A DNA stretch of 64,000 bases. It comes from Blastopirellula marina DSM 3645 (GTDB taxonomy: Bacteria > Planctomycetota > Planctomycetia > Pirellulales > Pirellulaceae). This document shows positions 9,859 to 20,211 of this stretch, in pieces (within the stretch, counting starts at the first letter, position 1; each line of letters starts with the position of its first letter). The notes below the pieces were generated by a model. That model saw only the letters and a list, made by a program, of their open reading frames with translations, searched no databases and had not been told where the DNA came from. A program made the position numbers and the translations under genes. The stretch is from NCBI RefSeq assembly GCF_000153105.1, contig NZ_CH672377.1:906761-970760 (forward strand). Reading direction: 5' to 3'.

Positions 9859-9944
9859 TTTGGGAAGGCGAGTTGGGCGACAATCGAGAATTCCTTATGC
9901 TAGTGTCACCTTTCCCCCACGAATAGATAGCGAAAGCCCGTCCC

Positions 9945-10562
9945 GTGAAGCCTCTTTCCCTTGCGTCGCTGTTGGCTCTCCTCACGTTGTTCACAACTTT
10001 CGGCTGCGCGCCGTCGTCCAGTGAAGAACCTGCAGCCCAACCCAGCAATACTTCGACAACGGCCATGCCGACTGCAGTTTTCCCAAAAGAAGTGACTGTT
10101 CGCGTCTTGGATTTTGAAGCGATCCGGATGCTGATTGAAAGTCAGCGCGGCAAGATTGTGGTGGTCGATTACTGGTCGACCAGTTGCCCGCCGTGCCTGA
10201 AAGAATTCCCCGGGCTGGTCGATCTTGATCGGCAATACGCCGAACAAGGAGTCGTTTGCATCAGCGTCAGTCTCGACTTTATCGGCGGCAAGAACCAAAC
10301 AGCCGAAGCGAGCATCCCACGCGTCCAGGCGGTATTAGAAAAATTTGGCGCGACGTTCGATAACGTTTTGGCTGGGGACGACACCGACACGATGCTAGAG
10401 AAGTTGAAGCTGGGTGCGCCGCCTGCGGTTTACGTTTACGCGCGAGACGGATCATTAGCCAAGCGATTTGACAACGCTGGCGCAACATCCGAAGAGGAAG
10501 CTTTTACCTACACGGACGTCGAAAACCTCGTCGTCGAGTTGCTGGCCGCGAACCATCCATGA
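9945..10562 (+). CDS. TlpA/ResA-like thioredoxin-fold lipoprotein
   Basis: 205 residues from a GTG start. The N-terminus is a lipoprotein signal with a lipobox-like Cys at residue 21 (TTFGC), then a Ser/Pro/Thr-rich linker. The thioredoxin fold starts near residue 65 with KIVVVDYWSTSCPPCLKEFP: CPPC is the redox pair and a cis-Pro occurs in GAPPAVYVY. It is a likely periplasmic thiol oxidoreductase. Odd points: the loop after the active site (FIGGKNQTAEASIPRVQAVL) is longer than in plain thioredoxins, as expected for TlpA-like proteins. It is convergent with the ArsR-type gene. Confidence 0.88.
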   Translation: MKPLSLASLLALLTLFTTFGCAPSSSEEPAAQPSNTSTTAMPTAVFPKEVTVRVLDFEAIRMLIESQRGKIVVVDYWSTSCPPCLKEFPGLVDLDRQYAEQGVVCISVSLDFIGGKNQTAEASIPRVQAVLEKFGATFDNVLAGDDTDTMLEKLKLGAPPAVYVYARDGSLAKRFDNAGATSEEEAFTYTDVENLVVELLAANHP

Positions 10563-10577
10563 TCGCCCGCGGCCAGC
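10541..10577. terminator. Possible bidirectional terminator stem
   Basis: A 10-bp perfect inverted repeat (GCTGGCCGCG/CGCGGCCAGC) with a 17-nt loop overlaps the 3' end of the thioredoxin gene and lies between two convergent genes. There is no T-run, so this call is tentative. Confidence 0.4.
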
Positions 10578-10608
10578 CTCTCCGACTTTGGTCATTAGCT
10601 TCGACCGC

Positions 10609-11097
10609 CTACGTTCCCATCGTGAAATAGCGTACGCAATGCTCTTGCACGCGCAGTTCGCTATTGTCGACGCCTGGCGTGTGCTGGAACAGTTGTTCCA
10701 TCAATTCGCCGACGCGGTCCGGCAGAATTCGATAAAAGTTGTGCTTGCCGTCACGACGCGAATCGACCAAACCGGCGACGCGCATCAGCGCCAAGTGGTG
10801 GCTGACCGCCGGTTGGCTTTGGCCAAGCAGTTCGCACAGCGTGCGAACGTTCAATTCTTTCTCTTGCAACAAAAAGCAAAGAATCCGGAGCCGAGTTTCG
10901 TCGGCCAACAGTTTGAATAACTGGACGAGATCTTTCGCCGTGGCGTCATTCAAGGGTTCTGGACCAACCGTCGCCGTTGCTTCGGGAGCTTCGGCCGGAA
11001 CGCTTCCATTTTCGTTCGGCTGAAAAGTTCGAGGAGCCTGGGGCGTTACGGGGCGATCCGAGAGTGAGCTGAACGCGTAATCTTGCGCTAGCGACAT
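10609..11097 (-). CDS. ArsR-family winged-helix transcriptional regulator
   Basis: 162 residues. A proline-rich, probably disordered N-terminal region of about 50 residues precedes an ArsR winged helix-turn-helix (KLLADETRLRILCFLLQEKE, ELLGQSQPAVSHHLALMRVA, RRDGKHNFYRI). The recognition helix SQPAVSHHLALM is canonical. The classic CxC metal site is absent: the helix reads LNVRTLCELLG, with a single Cys. Metal sensing is therefore unsure. The C-terminal tail contains one Cys and one His (VQEHCVRYF). The 550-bp gene-free stretch upstream with two small palindromes would be the place for autoregulation, but no operator can be assigned. Confidence 0.88.
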   Translation of the reverse strand: MSLAQDYAFSSLSDRPVTPQAPRTFQPNENGSVPAEAPEATATVGPEPLNDATAKDLVQLFKLLADETRLRILCFLLQEKELNVRTLCELLGQSQPAVSHHLALMRVAGLVDSRRDGKHNFYRILPDRVGELMEQLFQHTPGVDNSELRVQEHCVRYFTMGT

Positions 11098-11652
11098 GTG
11101 CTAAGTTCCTTGTGTGATACATCTACCGCGCACGGAGAGACGAAAGGTCGTAGACCGTGTGCGTCGAACAGCAGGATGCGTGAGCAAAACGCGGCAGATG
11201 TGACGCCGTTCAATGCGAATGAGAAGTCGCGACTCATTCGCGCGGCGCAACAAGGTTCCAACGAAGCGCGCTTGCGTACCAATACTCCTGCGGTTCGACT
11301 AAACCGTTTCCGCAAAAGCTGACCATCTCATCGTTGCGATTTCCTTCGCGCCGACAAGCAAGCAAAAATAATATGTCTTCCTAGCTAGAAGACAACGATG
11401 CCTTGCGCCCGAATTGATGTGGTTACGTCTGGCATTCTAGAAATGTTCATGTGAAAACGGAATAGCTGGGCTGTTGATTCGCCACGGGGCTCCGCAAGCA
11501 AAAAAACTCTTGTGGAGAAATCACTGCCACAGCGTCGAAAAGGTCCAATCTTCCTAACCATCATGGGGAAAACAGGTTGAGTTCCAAGCGCCCGCCGCCT
11601 ACATTCAGACTTAGGTCGTCGTATCCGCACTATTCAATGTTTGCGCAAAATC
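11098..11652. other. Gene-free divergent intergenic region (ArsR gene / opp operon)
   Basis: About 550 bp between divergent genes. I see no credible coding frame. It holds two palindromes: GCGAATGAG/CTCATTCGC with a 9-nt loop (11215-11241) and TGTCTTC/GAAGACA with a 7-nt loop (about 11374-11394). The promoters of the ArsR-type gene and of opp must lie here, and either palindrome could be an operator; I cannot show this. Confidence 0.55.
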
Positions 11653-13653
11653 ATGAAATTCCCTCTGCGCTATCTTCTTCCCCTTTTTTTCTTGGTGCTG
11701 TCGGCGATTGCTTTCGCCACGATCTTCCAGTTCAGCGACCTCCCTCCGGCTGATTTTACTTTCGCCAACGGGACCGAAGTTAAGTCAGTCGATCCCAAAA
11801 TGGTGACCGGCGCACCGGAAGGTCGCGTCATCGAAGCGCTGTTTGAAGGCTTGTACCAGCGACTTCCCAGTAAAGAAGACCCCAACGTGCTGGTCACGAC
11901 TCCTGGCCAAGCAACTTCCTACGATTTGTCCGAAGATAAACTGACATATACGTTCCATATCCGCGAAGACGCGGTTTGGACCAACGGCGAGCCGGTCACG
12001 GCCCACGACTGGGTCTTTTCCTGGCAACGCTTCCTCCACCCACAGCTTCCTTCGGAATACGCCTACCAACTTTGGTATGTAAAAAACGCCGAGAAGTTTT
12101 CGCTCTCGAAGGTCGACACTGGGGATCGCGTTGAGATTGAATTGCCGGATCGCGCTGGCCCGACCAACTTGCCGGCGACCGACGGCAACTCAGAACAGCA
12201 CTACCCGCGCGGCACGATCCTGTCCGGCATTCTGAAAGCGGAAGAAAAGATTTCTGTCCAAGTTGGCGACGAAATGGAGGAGGGTTCGGTTTTTGAAGTC
12301 GACGTCAAACCGACGAAAGCGGGGAAGATCGATTGGGATGCGCCCGGTGAGATTCAGAAGTTTGTCCGCCTATCCGAAACGGACGCCGTTCGCAACGCGA
12401 TCACCAAAGAAAATCCCCACGTCCAACCGGTCAACTTCCTGACCATTCACTTTGACGAAGTCGGAATCAAAGCGTCTGACGACCATACGCTGGTCGTTAC
12501 GCTCAACAATCCAACGCCCTATTTTCTCGATCTGGTCGCGTTCTATCCGATGCACCCGGTCAATCGAACCTGCATTGAGACTTACGGCTACCCCGGCTGG
12601 ACCAAGCCCGAGAACATCGTCTCGAACGGGCCTTTTACCCTCGAGTTTCGCCGGATCCGCGATCGCATTCGACTTCGCAAAAACCCCAAGTACTGGGACG
12701 CCGAGCAGGTCAAGCTGAACATCATCGACGTGCTGGCGGTGCAGTCCGATACGACCGTCTTAAACATGTATATGAACGGCCAAATCGACTGGGGAATCAC
12801 CGTGCCGACCCCTGCTCTGCCGGCGTTGCTGAAAAGGGACGCCGAAAAACCGGCGGATTCGCTGCCTGACATGCGGATCGCTCCGATGCTGACCACCTAT
12901 TTTTATCGGGTGAACACGACCAAGCCGCCGCTCGACAATCCCAAAGTCCGTCGCGCGCTTAATTTGGCGATCAACAAGCAAGAGATTGTCGACTACATCA
13001 CCAAAGCCGGCCAAATTCCGGCGACAAGTTACGTGCCACCAGGATTAGCTGGCTACGGCGGTGGACACTCTGGCGAATTCAATCCTGCCGAAGCGCAACG
13101 TCTGCTCGCCGAAGCAGGCTATCCCGGCGGCAAGGGACTTCCCAAAATTCAGATTTTGTACAACACGCACGAAGCGCACAAAGACATCGCGTCGGTCGTG
13201 CAGCAGCAGTTGAAGAAGAACCTGCAGATCGACGTCGAACTGCGGAATCTCGAGTGGAGCGTTTTCCTCGCTTCGTCGCGCAACTTGGAATTCGACATTG
13301 CTCGCGCTGGGTGGATCGCCGACTACCCCGATCCCAATACATTTCTCGACATGTTTGTCACCGACGGCGAAAACAACCAGACAGGCTGGAGCAACGCCGA
13401 GTATGATCGACTCATCCACGATTCGCAGTCTGAGGCCGATCCGGTCAAACGTCTGGAGATGCTCAGCCAGGCCGAGCAAATCTTGATGGACGAAATGCCG
13501 ATCTTGCCGATCTACTACTACGTTTCGCTCAATATCGTCCGCCCGTACGTTAAGAACTTTTATCCCAACATTCAGGATTTACATCCCTTGCATATCTTGG
13601 AAATTGACGAGGCGGAGAAACAACGCATTTTCAAGGCGGAGGGGCTCCGTTGA
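11653..13653 (+). CDS. oppA: Oligopeptide ABC transporter, periplasmic substrate-binding protein
   Basis: 666 residues from the ATG at 11653; a TTG at 11641 is an alternative and neither has a clear ribosome site. A hydrophobic N-terminal segment (LLPLFFLVLSAIAFATIFQF) acts as signal or anchor; no lipobox Cys is seen. SBP family 5 hallmarks: NGTEVKSVDPKMVTG, EGRVIEALFEGLY, YTFHIREDAVWTNGEPV, TPYFLDLVAFYPMHP and KVRRALNLAINKQEIV. Compared with E. coli OppA (about 540 residues) there is an insertion of roughly 100 residues between the AYQLWYVKNAEKF and VGIKASDDHTLVV blocks. First gene of a five-gene operon; it overlaps oppB by 4 nt. Confidence 0.93.
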   Translation: MKFPLRYLLPLFFLVLSAIAFATIFQFSDLPPADFTFANGTEVKSVDPKMVTGAPEGRVIEALFEGLYQRLPSKEDPNVLVTTPGQATSYDLSEDKLTYTFHIREDAVWTNGEPVTAHDWVFSWQRFLHPQLPSEYAYQLWYVKNAEKFSLSKVDTGDRVEIELPDRAGPTNLPATDGNSEQHYPRGTILSGILKAEEKISVQVGDEMEEGSVFEVDVKPTKAGKIDWDAPGEIQKFVRLSETDAVRNAITKENPHVQPVNFLTIHFDEVGIKASDDHTLVVTLNNPTPYFLDLVAFYPMHPVNRTCIETYGYPGWTKPENIVSNGPFTLEFRRIRDRIRLRKNPKYWDAEQVKLNIIDVLAVQSDTTVLNMYMNGQIDWGITVPTPALPALLKRDAEKPADSLPDMRIAPMLTTYFYRVNTTKPPLDNPKVRRALNLAINKQEIVDYITKAGQIPATSYVPPGLAGYGGGHSGEFNPAEAQRLLAEAGYPGGKGLPKIQILYNTHEAHKDIASVVQQQLKKNLQIDVELRNLEWSVFLASSRNLEFDIARAGWIADYPDPNTFLDMFVTDGENNQTGWSNAEYDRLIHDSQSEADPVKRLEMLSQAEQILMDEMPILPIYYYVSLNIVRPYVKNFYPNIQDLHPLHILEIDEAEKQRIFKAEGLR

Positions 13654-14567
13654 TTCGCTTTCTCATCCGTCGAGCCGTGTGGATTGTGATCACGCTCTGG
13701 CTCGTCTATACGCTCAGTTTCTTTCTCATGTTGGCGGTCCCCGGCGGGCCGATGTCCGGCGAGCGCGCCTATCCGCCTGAGATCGAAAAGATGCGTAAGG
13801 ATCGCTTTCATCTGAACGATCCCTGGCCCGTGCAGTACTGGTACTACCTGAGCAACGCGTGCCGCGGCGACTTTTTGTCGAGTCAGGTGTTGAACGACTA
13901 CGAAGTGAGCGAGATCATCTCGCAAGGCTTTCCGATCAGCGCCACGCTGGGCGTACTGGCGATGTCGATGGCGCTGATCCTGGGGCTTTCGGCTGGGATT
14001 ATCGCCGCACTCTGGCGCAACTCTCTGTTGGACGTTTTCTTTCGCTCGCTGGCGACCATTGGGATCGCGGTCCCCAACTTTATCTTGGCCGGCCTGGCGA
14101 TCATGATCTTCGTCTTTCAATTGAAATGGTTCCCCGCCGCCGGCTGGGGCAAACCGATCGATATGGTCCTTCCTTCGCTATGCCTGGCGGCGCCGTTCGC
14201 CGCTTACATTTCGCGTCTGACGCGAACCGGCATGCTCGACGTGTTGGGCCAAGACTACATTCGCACCGCCTACGCCAAAGGCTTGATGCCTAGCACCGTC
14301 GTGCTTAAGCATGCGGTTCGCGGCGCGCTGTTGCCGGTCGTTTCCTACTTGGGTCCTGCGGTCGCCGGCATTTTGACCGGTTCGCTGGTGATCGAACGGA
14401 TCTTCTTCCTGCCGGGTCTGGGGACGCACTTTATTGAAGCGGTCACCCAGCGCGACTACACCACGTCGCTGGGCATTGTGATGGTCTCTACGGCGCTGGT
14501 GTTGGTCATGAACACGCTGGTCGACGTCTCGTACCAATTGCTCGACCCGCGTATCAAACTGAAATAG
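13650..14567 (+). CDS. oppB: Oligopeptide ABC transporter permease
   Basis: 305 residues; a TTG start in the TTGA overlap with the oppA stop, preceded by a strong GGAGGGG site, so translation is likely coupled. It has an N-terminal membrane helix (WIVITLWLVYTLSFFLMLAV), a periplasmic part, then the BPD_transp_1 domain with five more helices. The EAA loop contacting the ATPases is visible around YIRTAYAKGLMPSTVVLKHA (near residue 207). It forms the inner-membrane channel with OppC. The length matches E. coli OppB (306). Confidence 0.95.
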   Translation: MIRFLIRRAVWIVITLWLVYTLSFFLMLAVPGGPMSGERAYPPEIEKMRKDRFHLNDPWPVQYWYYLSNACRGDFLSSQVLNDYEVSEIISQGFPISATLGVLAMSMALILGLSAGIIAALWRNSLLDVFFRSLATIGIAVPNFILAGLAIMIFVFQLKWFPAAGWGKPIDMVLPSLCLAAPFAAYISRLTRTGMLDVLGQDYIRTAYAKGLMPSTVVLKHAVRGALLPVVSYLGPAVAGILTGSLVIERIFFLPGLGTHFIEAVTQRDYTTSLGIVMVSTALVLVMNTLVDVSYQLLDPRIKLK

Positions 14568-14589
14568 CCCTTTCTCATCGGCTCGTCCT

Positions 14590-15711
14590 TTGAACTCAAA
14601 TAACCGCAACTTTGAAGCCGCTTTGCCGCCGCTGGATCGCTATCGCGACATGCTGCGCGACGCCGACGCGATCCAGGGCGTTTCGCTCTGGCAAGACGCC
14701 TGGCGTCGTCTCCGTCGCAACTGGGTCGCGATGGGATCGTTGACCTTCTTGATCTTGCTAAGCGTCGCGGCCGTTTTGACGCCGATCTTTCCGCTGCAAT
14801 CTCCGGTCGAACAGCATCTGCGCGATCGGTCGTTCGCCGCTCCCAATCGACAATCGGTCCAACTAGGATTGTCCGGCCTGGACGAAGAACAGCGAAGTAT
14901 CGCGATCAAGACGCTGTGGAATGATCCTAGCGCCTTTGATGAAGCTTTGATTCGCACGCGTTTGGCGATTTTCGGCGATTGGGCGGTTCCCAGCTTGTGC
15001 GGCTCCGACCATCTCGGCCGCGACATGCTCTCGCGACTTTTCTGGGGAGCGCGCGTGTCGCTAATCGTCGGCGTGGTCGCGACCTTCGTTTCGCTAATCA
15101 TCGGCGTCAGCTACGGCGCGATCTCCGGATTCGCCGGCGGACACATCGACGACGCGATGATGCGGGTGGTCGACATCCTCTATTCGATTCCGTTCATCTT
15201 CATCGTCATCTTTGTGGTCATGGTGATCAGCGAGCCGACGATCAAAGGACCGCTGGAGAGTTTCGGCATCAATCGTCTGGTCGCGTTTTACTTTCTGATC
15301 GGCGCGATTTATTGGCTGACGATGGCCCGCGTCGTCCGGGGTCAAATCATCAGCTTGAAGAACGAACAATTTGTGGACGCCGCTCGCACGATCGGCGCCG
15401 ACTCGGCCCGTATCGTCTTCGTTCACTTGGTGCCCAACGTCCTGGGCGTGGTGATCGTGTACCTTACGCTGACGATTCCGTCGGTGATGCTCTTCGAAGC
15501 GTTCCTCTCGTTCCTCGGCATCGGCGTCGAAGAACCGAACGTCTCGTGGGGGCTGCTCGCCAACGAAGGGCTGAAAGTGATCACGCCGATTCGAATCTAT
15601 TGGTGGTTGATCGTCTTCCCCGCGCTCGCGCTGGCGTCGACGCTCTACTCGCTCAACTTTCTCGGGGACGGTCTTCGTGACGCTCTCGATCCTCGCATGA
15701 AGAATCGTTAA
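14590..15711 (+). CDS. oppC: Oligopeptide ABC transporter permease
   Basis: 373 residues, longer than E. coli OppC (about 300) because of an extended segment between the first helix (LTFLILLSVAAVLTPIF) and the conserved GSDHLGRDMLSRLFWGAR block near residue 138. The start is taken as the TTG at 14590; an ATG at 14650 is an alternative. The permease domain has the EAA loop FVDAARTIGADSARIVFVHL and the end FLGDGLRDALDPRM typical of OppC/DppC. It lies 22 nt after oppB. Inner-membrane partner of OppB. Confidence 0.94.
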   Translation: MNSNNRNFEAALPPLDRYRDMLRDADAIQGVSLWQDAWRRLRRNWVAMGSLTFLILLSVAAVLTPIFPLQSPVEQHLRDRSFAAPNRQSVQLGLSGLDEEQRSIAIKTLWNDPSAFDEALIRTRLAIFGDWAVPSLCGSDHLGRDMLSRLFWGARVSLIVGVVATFVSLIIGVSYGAISGFAGGHIDDAMMRVVDILYSIPFIFIVIFVVMVISEPTIKGPLESFGINRLVAFYFLIGAIYWLTMARVVRGQIISLKNEQFVDAARTIGADSARIVFVHLVPNVLGVVIVYLTLTIPSVMLFEAFLSFLGIGVEEPNVSWGLLANEGLKVITPIRIYWWLIVFPALALASTLYSLNFLGDGLRDALDPRMKNR

Positions 15712-15721
15712 GGATCCTCGC

Positions 15722-16755
<1,034 letters not shown>

Positions 16756-16759
<4 letters not shown>

Positions 16760-17784
16760 CGCTGGAAATGAAAGAAGAGATCGTCCCCGCGGTGGCCGCG
16801 ACGCGTCCGCTGCTCGAAGTGCGCGACATGAAGGTGCACTTCCCCTTTCGTCGCGGCGGTTGGTTCACCGGCGAATCGGGGTTTGTGCGCGCGGTCGATG
16901 GAATCAGCTTCACGCTCGGCGAAGGGGAAACGCTTGGCCTGGTCGGTGAATCAGGCTGCGGGAAATCGACCACCGCCAAAGCGATTCTCAATCTGACCCC
17001 GCCCACCTCCGGCGAAGTTTACATCGACGGACACCGAATCGACGGCCTGACCGGCAGCGCGATGCGCCCCTATCGCCGCGATGTGCAGATGATTTTCCAG
17101 GATCCGTTCGCATCGCTCAATCCGCGCATGACGGTCGGTTCGACCATCGGCGAGCCGATCAAGATTTACCGTCTAGCGCGCGGCGTTGATCGCAAGCTGG
17201 AAGTGATGCGGCTGATGGAACTGGTCGGACTCAATCCGCGCTACATCAATCGCTACCCGCACGAGTTTTCTGGAGGACAACGCCAACGAATCGGCATCGC
17301 GCGGGCTTTGGCGGTTCGCCCACGGCTGATTTTGTGCGACGAGCCGGTCTCGGCGCTCGACGTTTCGATCCAAGCGCAAGTCGTGAATCTGCTGATGGAC
17401 CTCCAGCAGAAGCTGGGCCTTTCGTATCTGTTTATCGCGCATGACCTGTCGGTCGTCCGGCATATCTCGACCCGCGTCGGCGTGATGTACCTGGGGCGCA
17501 TCGTCGAGATGGCGCCGGCCGAAGCGTTGTACGAGTCGCCGCAGCATCCTTACACCCAAGCGCTGCTCTCGGCGATTCCGGTCCCTGATCCGGCGCTAGA
17601 GCGGACGCGGCGCCGAGTCGTTTTGCAGGGTGAAGTTCCGTCGCCCGATAAAGAGTACCCAGGCTGTCCGTTCGCCGATCGCTGCCCGATTGTCGACGAC
17701 TCCCTCTGTCGCGACCATCCGCCGATGCTCGCCGGATCGGCGCACAAAGCTGCGTGCTTTAAGGCCGACACGAGTTCGCTCTAA
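16756..17784 (+). CDS. oppF: Oligopeptide ABC transporter ATP-binding protein
   Basis: 342 residues from a GTG in a GTGA overlap with the oppD stop. ABC ATPase: Walker A GESGCGKS near residue 66, Q-loop [14 protein letters not shown], signature [15 protein letters not shown], Walker [14 protein letters not shown]-loop FIAHDLSV. The C-terminal oligo_HPY domain has the Cys cluster [18 protein letters not shown]. Last gene of the opp operon; the next gene is convergent after 6 nt. Nothing in the operon reveals the preferred peptide length or origin. Confidence 0.96.
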
Positions 17785-17790
17785 GCGCGG

Positions 17791-18312
17791 CTAAGTTCGC
17801 GAAGTCGGTACCGGCGGTGCGCCGATCGAATCGGCGCTGTCGTCATGACGCAGAATCGACGAACCGCCGCCGGCGCGGCGAATCTGCAGATAGAACTCGA
17901 TGATTTCCCGAATCTCATCGACCTGACCAGGCCCCGAGATATAGACGTTGCTCAACTCGGCGGCCGCCGAAGCGTCGGACGTGAGATAGATCACCACTCC
18001 TTTGCGCTGCAGCTGACAGCTTTCGACATTGCGCCACTGAATGCGGCGTTGGCCCCACAGATTCCTCTGCACGATTCCGCGCGGACCGATCTCAAACATC
18101 GCCGGCAGCCACATGCGCCAGGACGTTAGCAACAGCAGCAACGTGCAAAGCAGTCCCAGCGACGTGCTATGCGACGCGTAATAGGCGATCAGCCCCACCG
18201 CAGCAAATGCGACGGCCATCGCGCCTGTCTCCCAGGGAGACTGCACCAGCGGCCAATGCCGCACAAGCAGTTCTGGTTGACGCGTTTCGTTTTGCCGACT
18301 GGACGGACTCAT
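17791..18312 (-). CDS. Small membrane protein, PH-domain-like, unknown function
   Basis: 173 residues. Two closely spaced hydrophobic helices (AMAVAFAAVGLIAYYA and LGLLCTLLLLLTSWRMWLP, residues about 30-70) are followed by a soluble part with a bacterial PH-like pattern: FEIGPRGIVQRNL then QRRIQWRNVESCQLQRK. The tail is disordered. The family is not identified with certainty. It is convergent with oppF. Confidence 0.75.
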   Translation of the reverse strand: MSPSSRQNETRQPELLVRHWPLVQSPWETGAMAVAFAAVGLIAYYASHSTSLGLLCTLLLLLTSWRMWLPAMFEIGPRGIVQRNLWGQRRIQWRNVESCQLQRKGVVIYLTSDASAAAELSNVYISGPGQVDEIREIIEFYLQIRRAGGGSSILRHDDSADSIGAPPVPTSRT

Positions 18313-18355
18313 GCATTCATTCTAATTCGAGACAGGCGCTCATGTGTAGGCGTTC

Positions 18356-18715
18356 CTACGACCGGGAGTCGCCAAAATGGGTCGAGGTTCGCATCGCTCC
18401 GGAGATCATCCAAACCGTCACCCAATACAGCAGCGTAACTATCAGCAAAACGAAGGCCAGCAATACGTAATAATGATCTCTTAGCAGAACAAAAGTGGGC
18501 GGTTCGGTGCTTTTGGGCACCGTACGAGCTACTGGCGATCCCCCCTCTTCCATCTGGATCTGCACATGATGCCGAAACTCGCTCCATTGCTCTCGGCTGT
18601 CCGCCGTATCCAGTTCCACTAAAGCCCAACTTCGCGCCGAACCGATCGCGGTGACTACCGCTGCGACCAGCAAAAAATAGCCGCCGATCATCAAGCCTAT
18701 TCGCAATTTTTGCAT
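18356..18715 (-). CDS. Small two-helix membrane protein, unknown function
   Basis: 119 residues when started at the ATG at 18715, 1 nt after the stop of the amidohydrolase gene; a longer frame exists upstream but overlaps that gene. One helix at the N-terminus (LMIGGYFLLVAAVVTAIGSA) and one near the C-terminus (YYVLLAFVLLIVTLLYWVTVWM) flank an extracytoplasmic loop. It is probably co-transcribed with the amidohydrolase. No motif is recognised. Confidence 0.65.
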   Translation of the reverse strand: MQKLRIGLMIGGYFLLVAAVVTAIGSARSWALVELDTADSREQWSEFRHHVQIQMEEGGSPVARTVPKSTEPPTFVLLRDHYYVLLAFVLLIVTLLYWVTVWMISGAMRTSTHFGDSRS

Positions 18716-18716
18716 T

Positions 18717-20042
18717 CTAATTGCGCTGATCTGCGGCAGCCGGCGCCTGAAGCAAGTCGAGCGCACCTGCAATCATCGCCCGCAGTCCTGTATTTAAGGT
18801 TGGCTTGATGTCCGGATAATATTTCGGCGAATGGAGCGAAGGAGGAGATTGCCCCAATTCGGCGAATCGGTCGAGCCGCTTCTGCTCTACCGACCCTAAC
18901 TGAAACATCAAGATGGGGACGCCCGCCAAACCATAGCGGCCAAAGTCCTCTCCCCCCATCGAAGGCTCGCTCGGGACGACCTGCTCCTCTCCCAAGGTAT
19001 CACGAAAGACCGACACCATCTGTTTCGCCAAATCCTGGTCGTTAAACAGGCTGGGCGTTCCTTCCGAGTAGTGGATCGTCGGCTCAGGCGCGTTGTAGGC
19101 TTGGGCGATTGCGTTCGCGCGGCGCGTAATCGCTTCCCGCAGCTGTGCACGCACTTTTTCACCATAGCTGCGAACGGTCAACTTCAAATCGCAGCGATCG
19201 CTGATCACATTGTGCTTGGCGCCGCCATGAATAGCGCCAACCGTAATCACGGCCGGATCCACCGGTTTGATTTCGCGACTGACAATCGTCTGCAGCGACA
19301 TCACCAGCTCAGCGGCCTGTACGATGGGGTCGATGGTCGCTTGGGGATAAGCGCCATGTCCGCCGCGGCCGTGCACCGTAATATCGACGCTGTCGACGTT
19401 CGCCATCGCGTACCCAGCCCGATAGCCGATCGTGCCGGACGGCAATGTCGCCGAGACATGCAGCGCCAAAGCCTGATCCGGCTTCGGAAATCGTTCTAAC
19501 AAACCAGCTTCGAGCATTGCTTTCGCGCCGGCGCCTCGCTCCTCGGCAGGCTGGCAGATCAAGACTAGCGTTCCTTCCCACAGGTCGCGGTGGGTCGCCA
19601 TGAACCAGGCGACGCCGATCTGGTTGGTCATGTGAACGTCGTGACCGCAGGCATGCATCACGCCGGTCTGGATTCCGTCTTTGGTGGTGATCTCTTCCTG
19701 CGACGCATAAACCAACTCGGTTTGTTCGGTCACCGGCAGACCATCCATATCGGCTCGGATCATCAACGTCGGGCCAGCGCCGTTTTTGAGCACCGCCACG
19801 ACGCCGTGTCCCCCTACGTCGGTCGTCACCTCATAGCCGGAATCGCGCAGTAGATCGGCCAGCTTTTTCGAGGTGACCGCTTCTTCGTACGAAACCTCCG
19901 GGTGCGCATGGAGATCTTTGTAGATTTCCAGCAAAGCCGGCAGCTTCTCTTCGATCCACGCGTCAATCGTTTCGCATTGGGCCTGCGCCGGAATCGAGAC
20001 CGCAATCCAAAATGCCAGCAGGGCTGGAATGATTTGTCGCAT
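18717..20042 (-). CDS. M20-family amidohydrolase, exported
   Basis: 441 residues from the ATG at 20042. A cleavable signal peptide (IIPALLAFWIAVSIPAQAQC) points to the periplasm; the Cys right after it could also be lipidated. The M20D amidohydrolase motifs follow: LHAHPEVSYEE, MIRADMDGLPVTE, GVMHACGHDVHMT (metal ligands His/Asp), CQPAEERGAGAKAM, the dimerisation domain with GRGGHGAYPQ, and SMGGEDFGRYG at the C-terminus. Relatives hydrolyse N-acyl amino acids, hippurate or indole conjugates; the substrate here is unknown. Export is less usual for this family and suggests peptide or amino-acid-conjugate scavenging. Confidence 0.92.
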   Translation of the reverse strand: MRQIIPALLAFWIAVSIPAQAQCETIDAWIEEKLPALLEIYKDLHAHPEVSYEEAVTSKKLADLLRDSGYEVTTDVGGHGVVAVLKNGAGPTLMIRADMDGLPVTEQTELVYASQEEITTKDGIQTGVMHACGHDVHMTNQIGVAWFMATHRDLWEGTLVLICQPAEERGAGAKAMLEAGLLERFPKPDQALALHVSATLPSGTIGYRAGYAMANVDSVDITVHGRGGHGAYPQATIDPIVQAAELVMSLQTIVSREIKPVDPAVITVGAIHGGAKHNVISDRCDLKLTVRSYGEKVRAQLREAITRRANAIAQAYNAPEPTIHYSEGTPSLFNDQDLAKQMVSVFRDTLGEEQVVPSEPSMGGEDFGRYGLAGVPILMFQLGSVEQKRLDRFAELGQSPPSLHSPKYYPDIKPTLNTGLRAMIAGALDLLQAPAAADQRN

Positions 20043-20156
20043 CGTCACGATCTGGCTCCGCAAAGAAATTCGTCGAAAATTGTCCAAATGCTATTGCAAT
20101 GATTATAACTGCTTTGCTAATCTACGGAGGTCATCTAACGGTCTACATTTCATAAA

Positions 20157-20199
20157 GAGCGAGTCGACGTCATCCCAACGGCTCGCTCATTTTTTTTCT
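20157..20199. terminator. Bidirectional terminator between rdgB and the amidohydrolase region
   Basis: Inverted repeat GAGCGAG/CTCGCTC with an 18-nt loop, followed by T8 on the plus strand and by CTTTAT on the minus strand. It lies just downstream of rdgB (minus strand). Confidence 0.65.
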
Positions 20200-20211
20200 T
20201 GGCCGCCTATC

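Noticed and set aside
11385-11630. An 81-codon minus-strand frame upstream of opp
   Set aside because: Arg/Ser-rich composition, no ribosome site, no recognisable motif.
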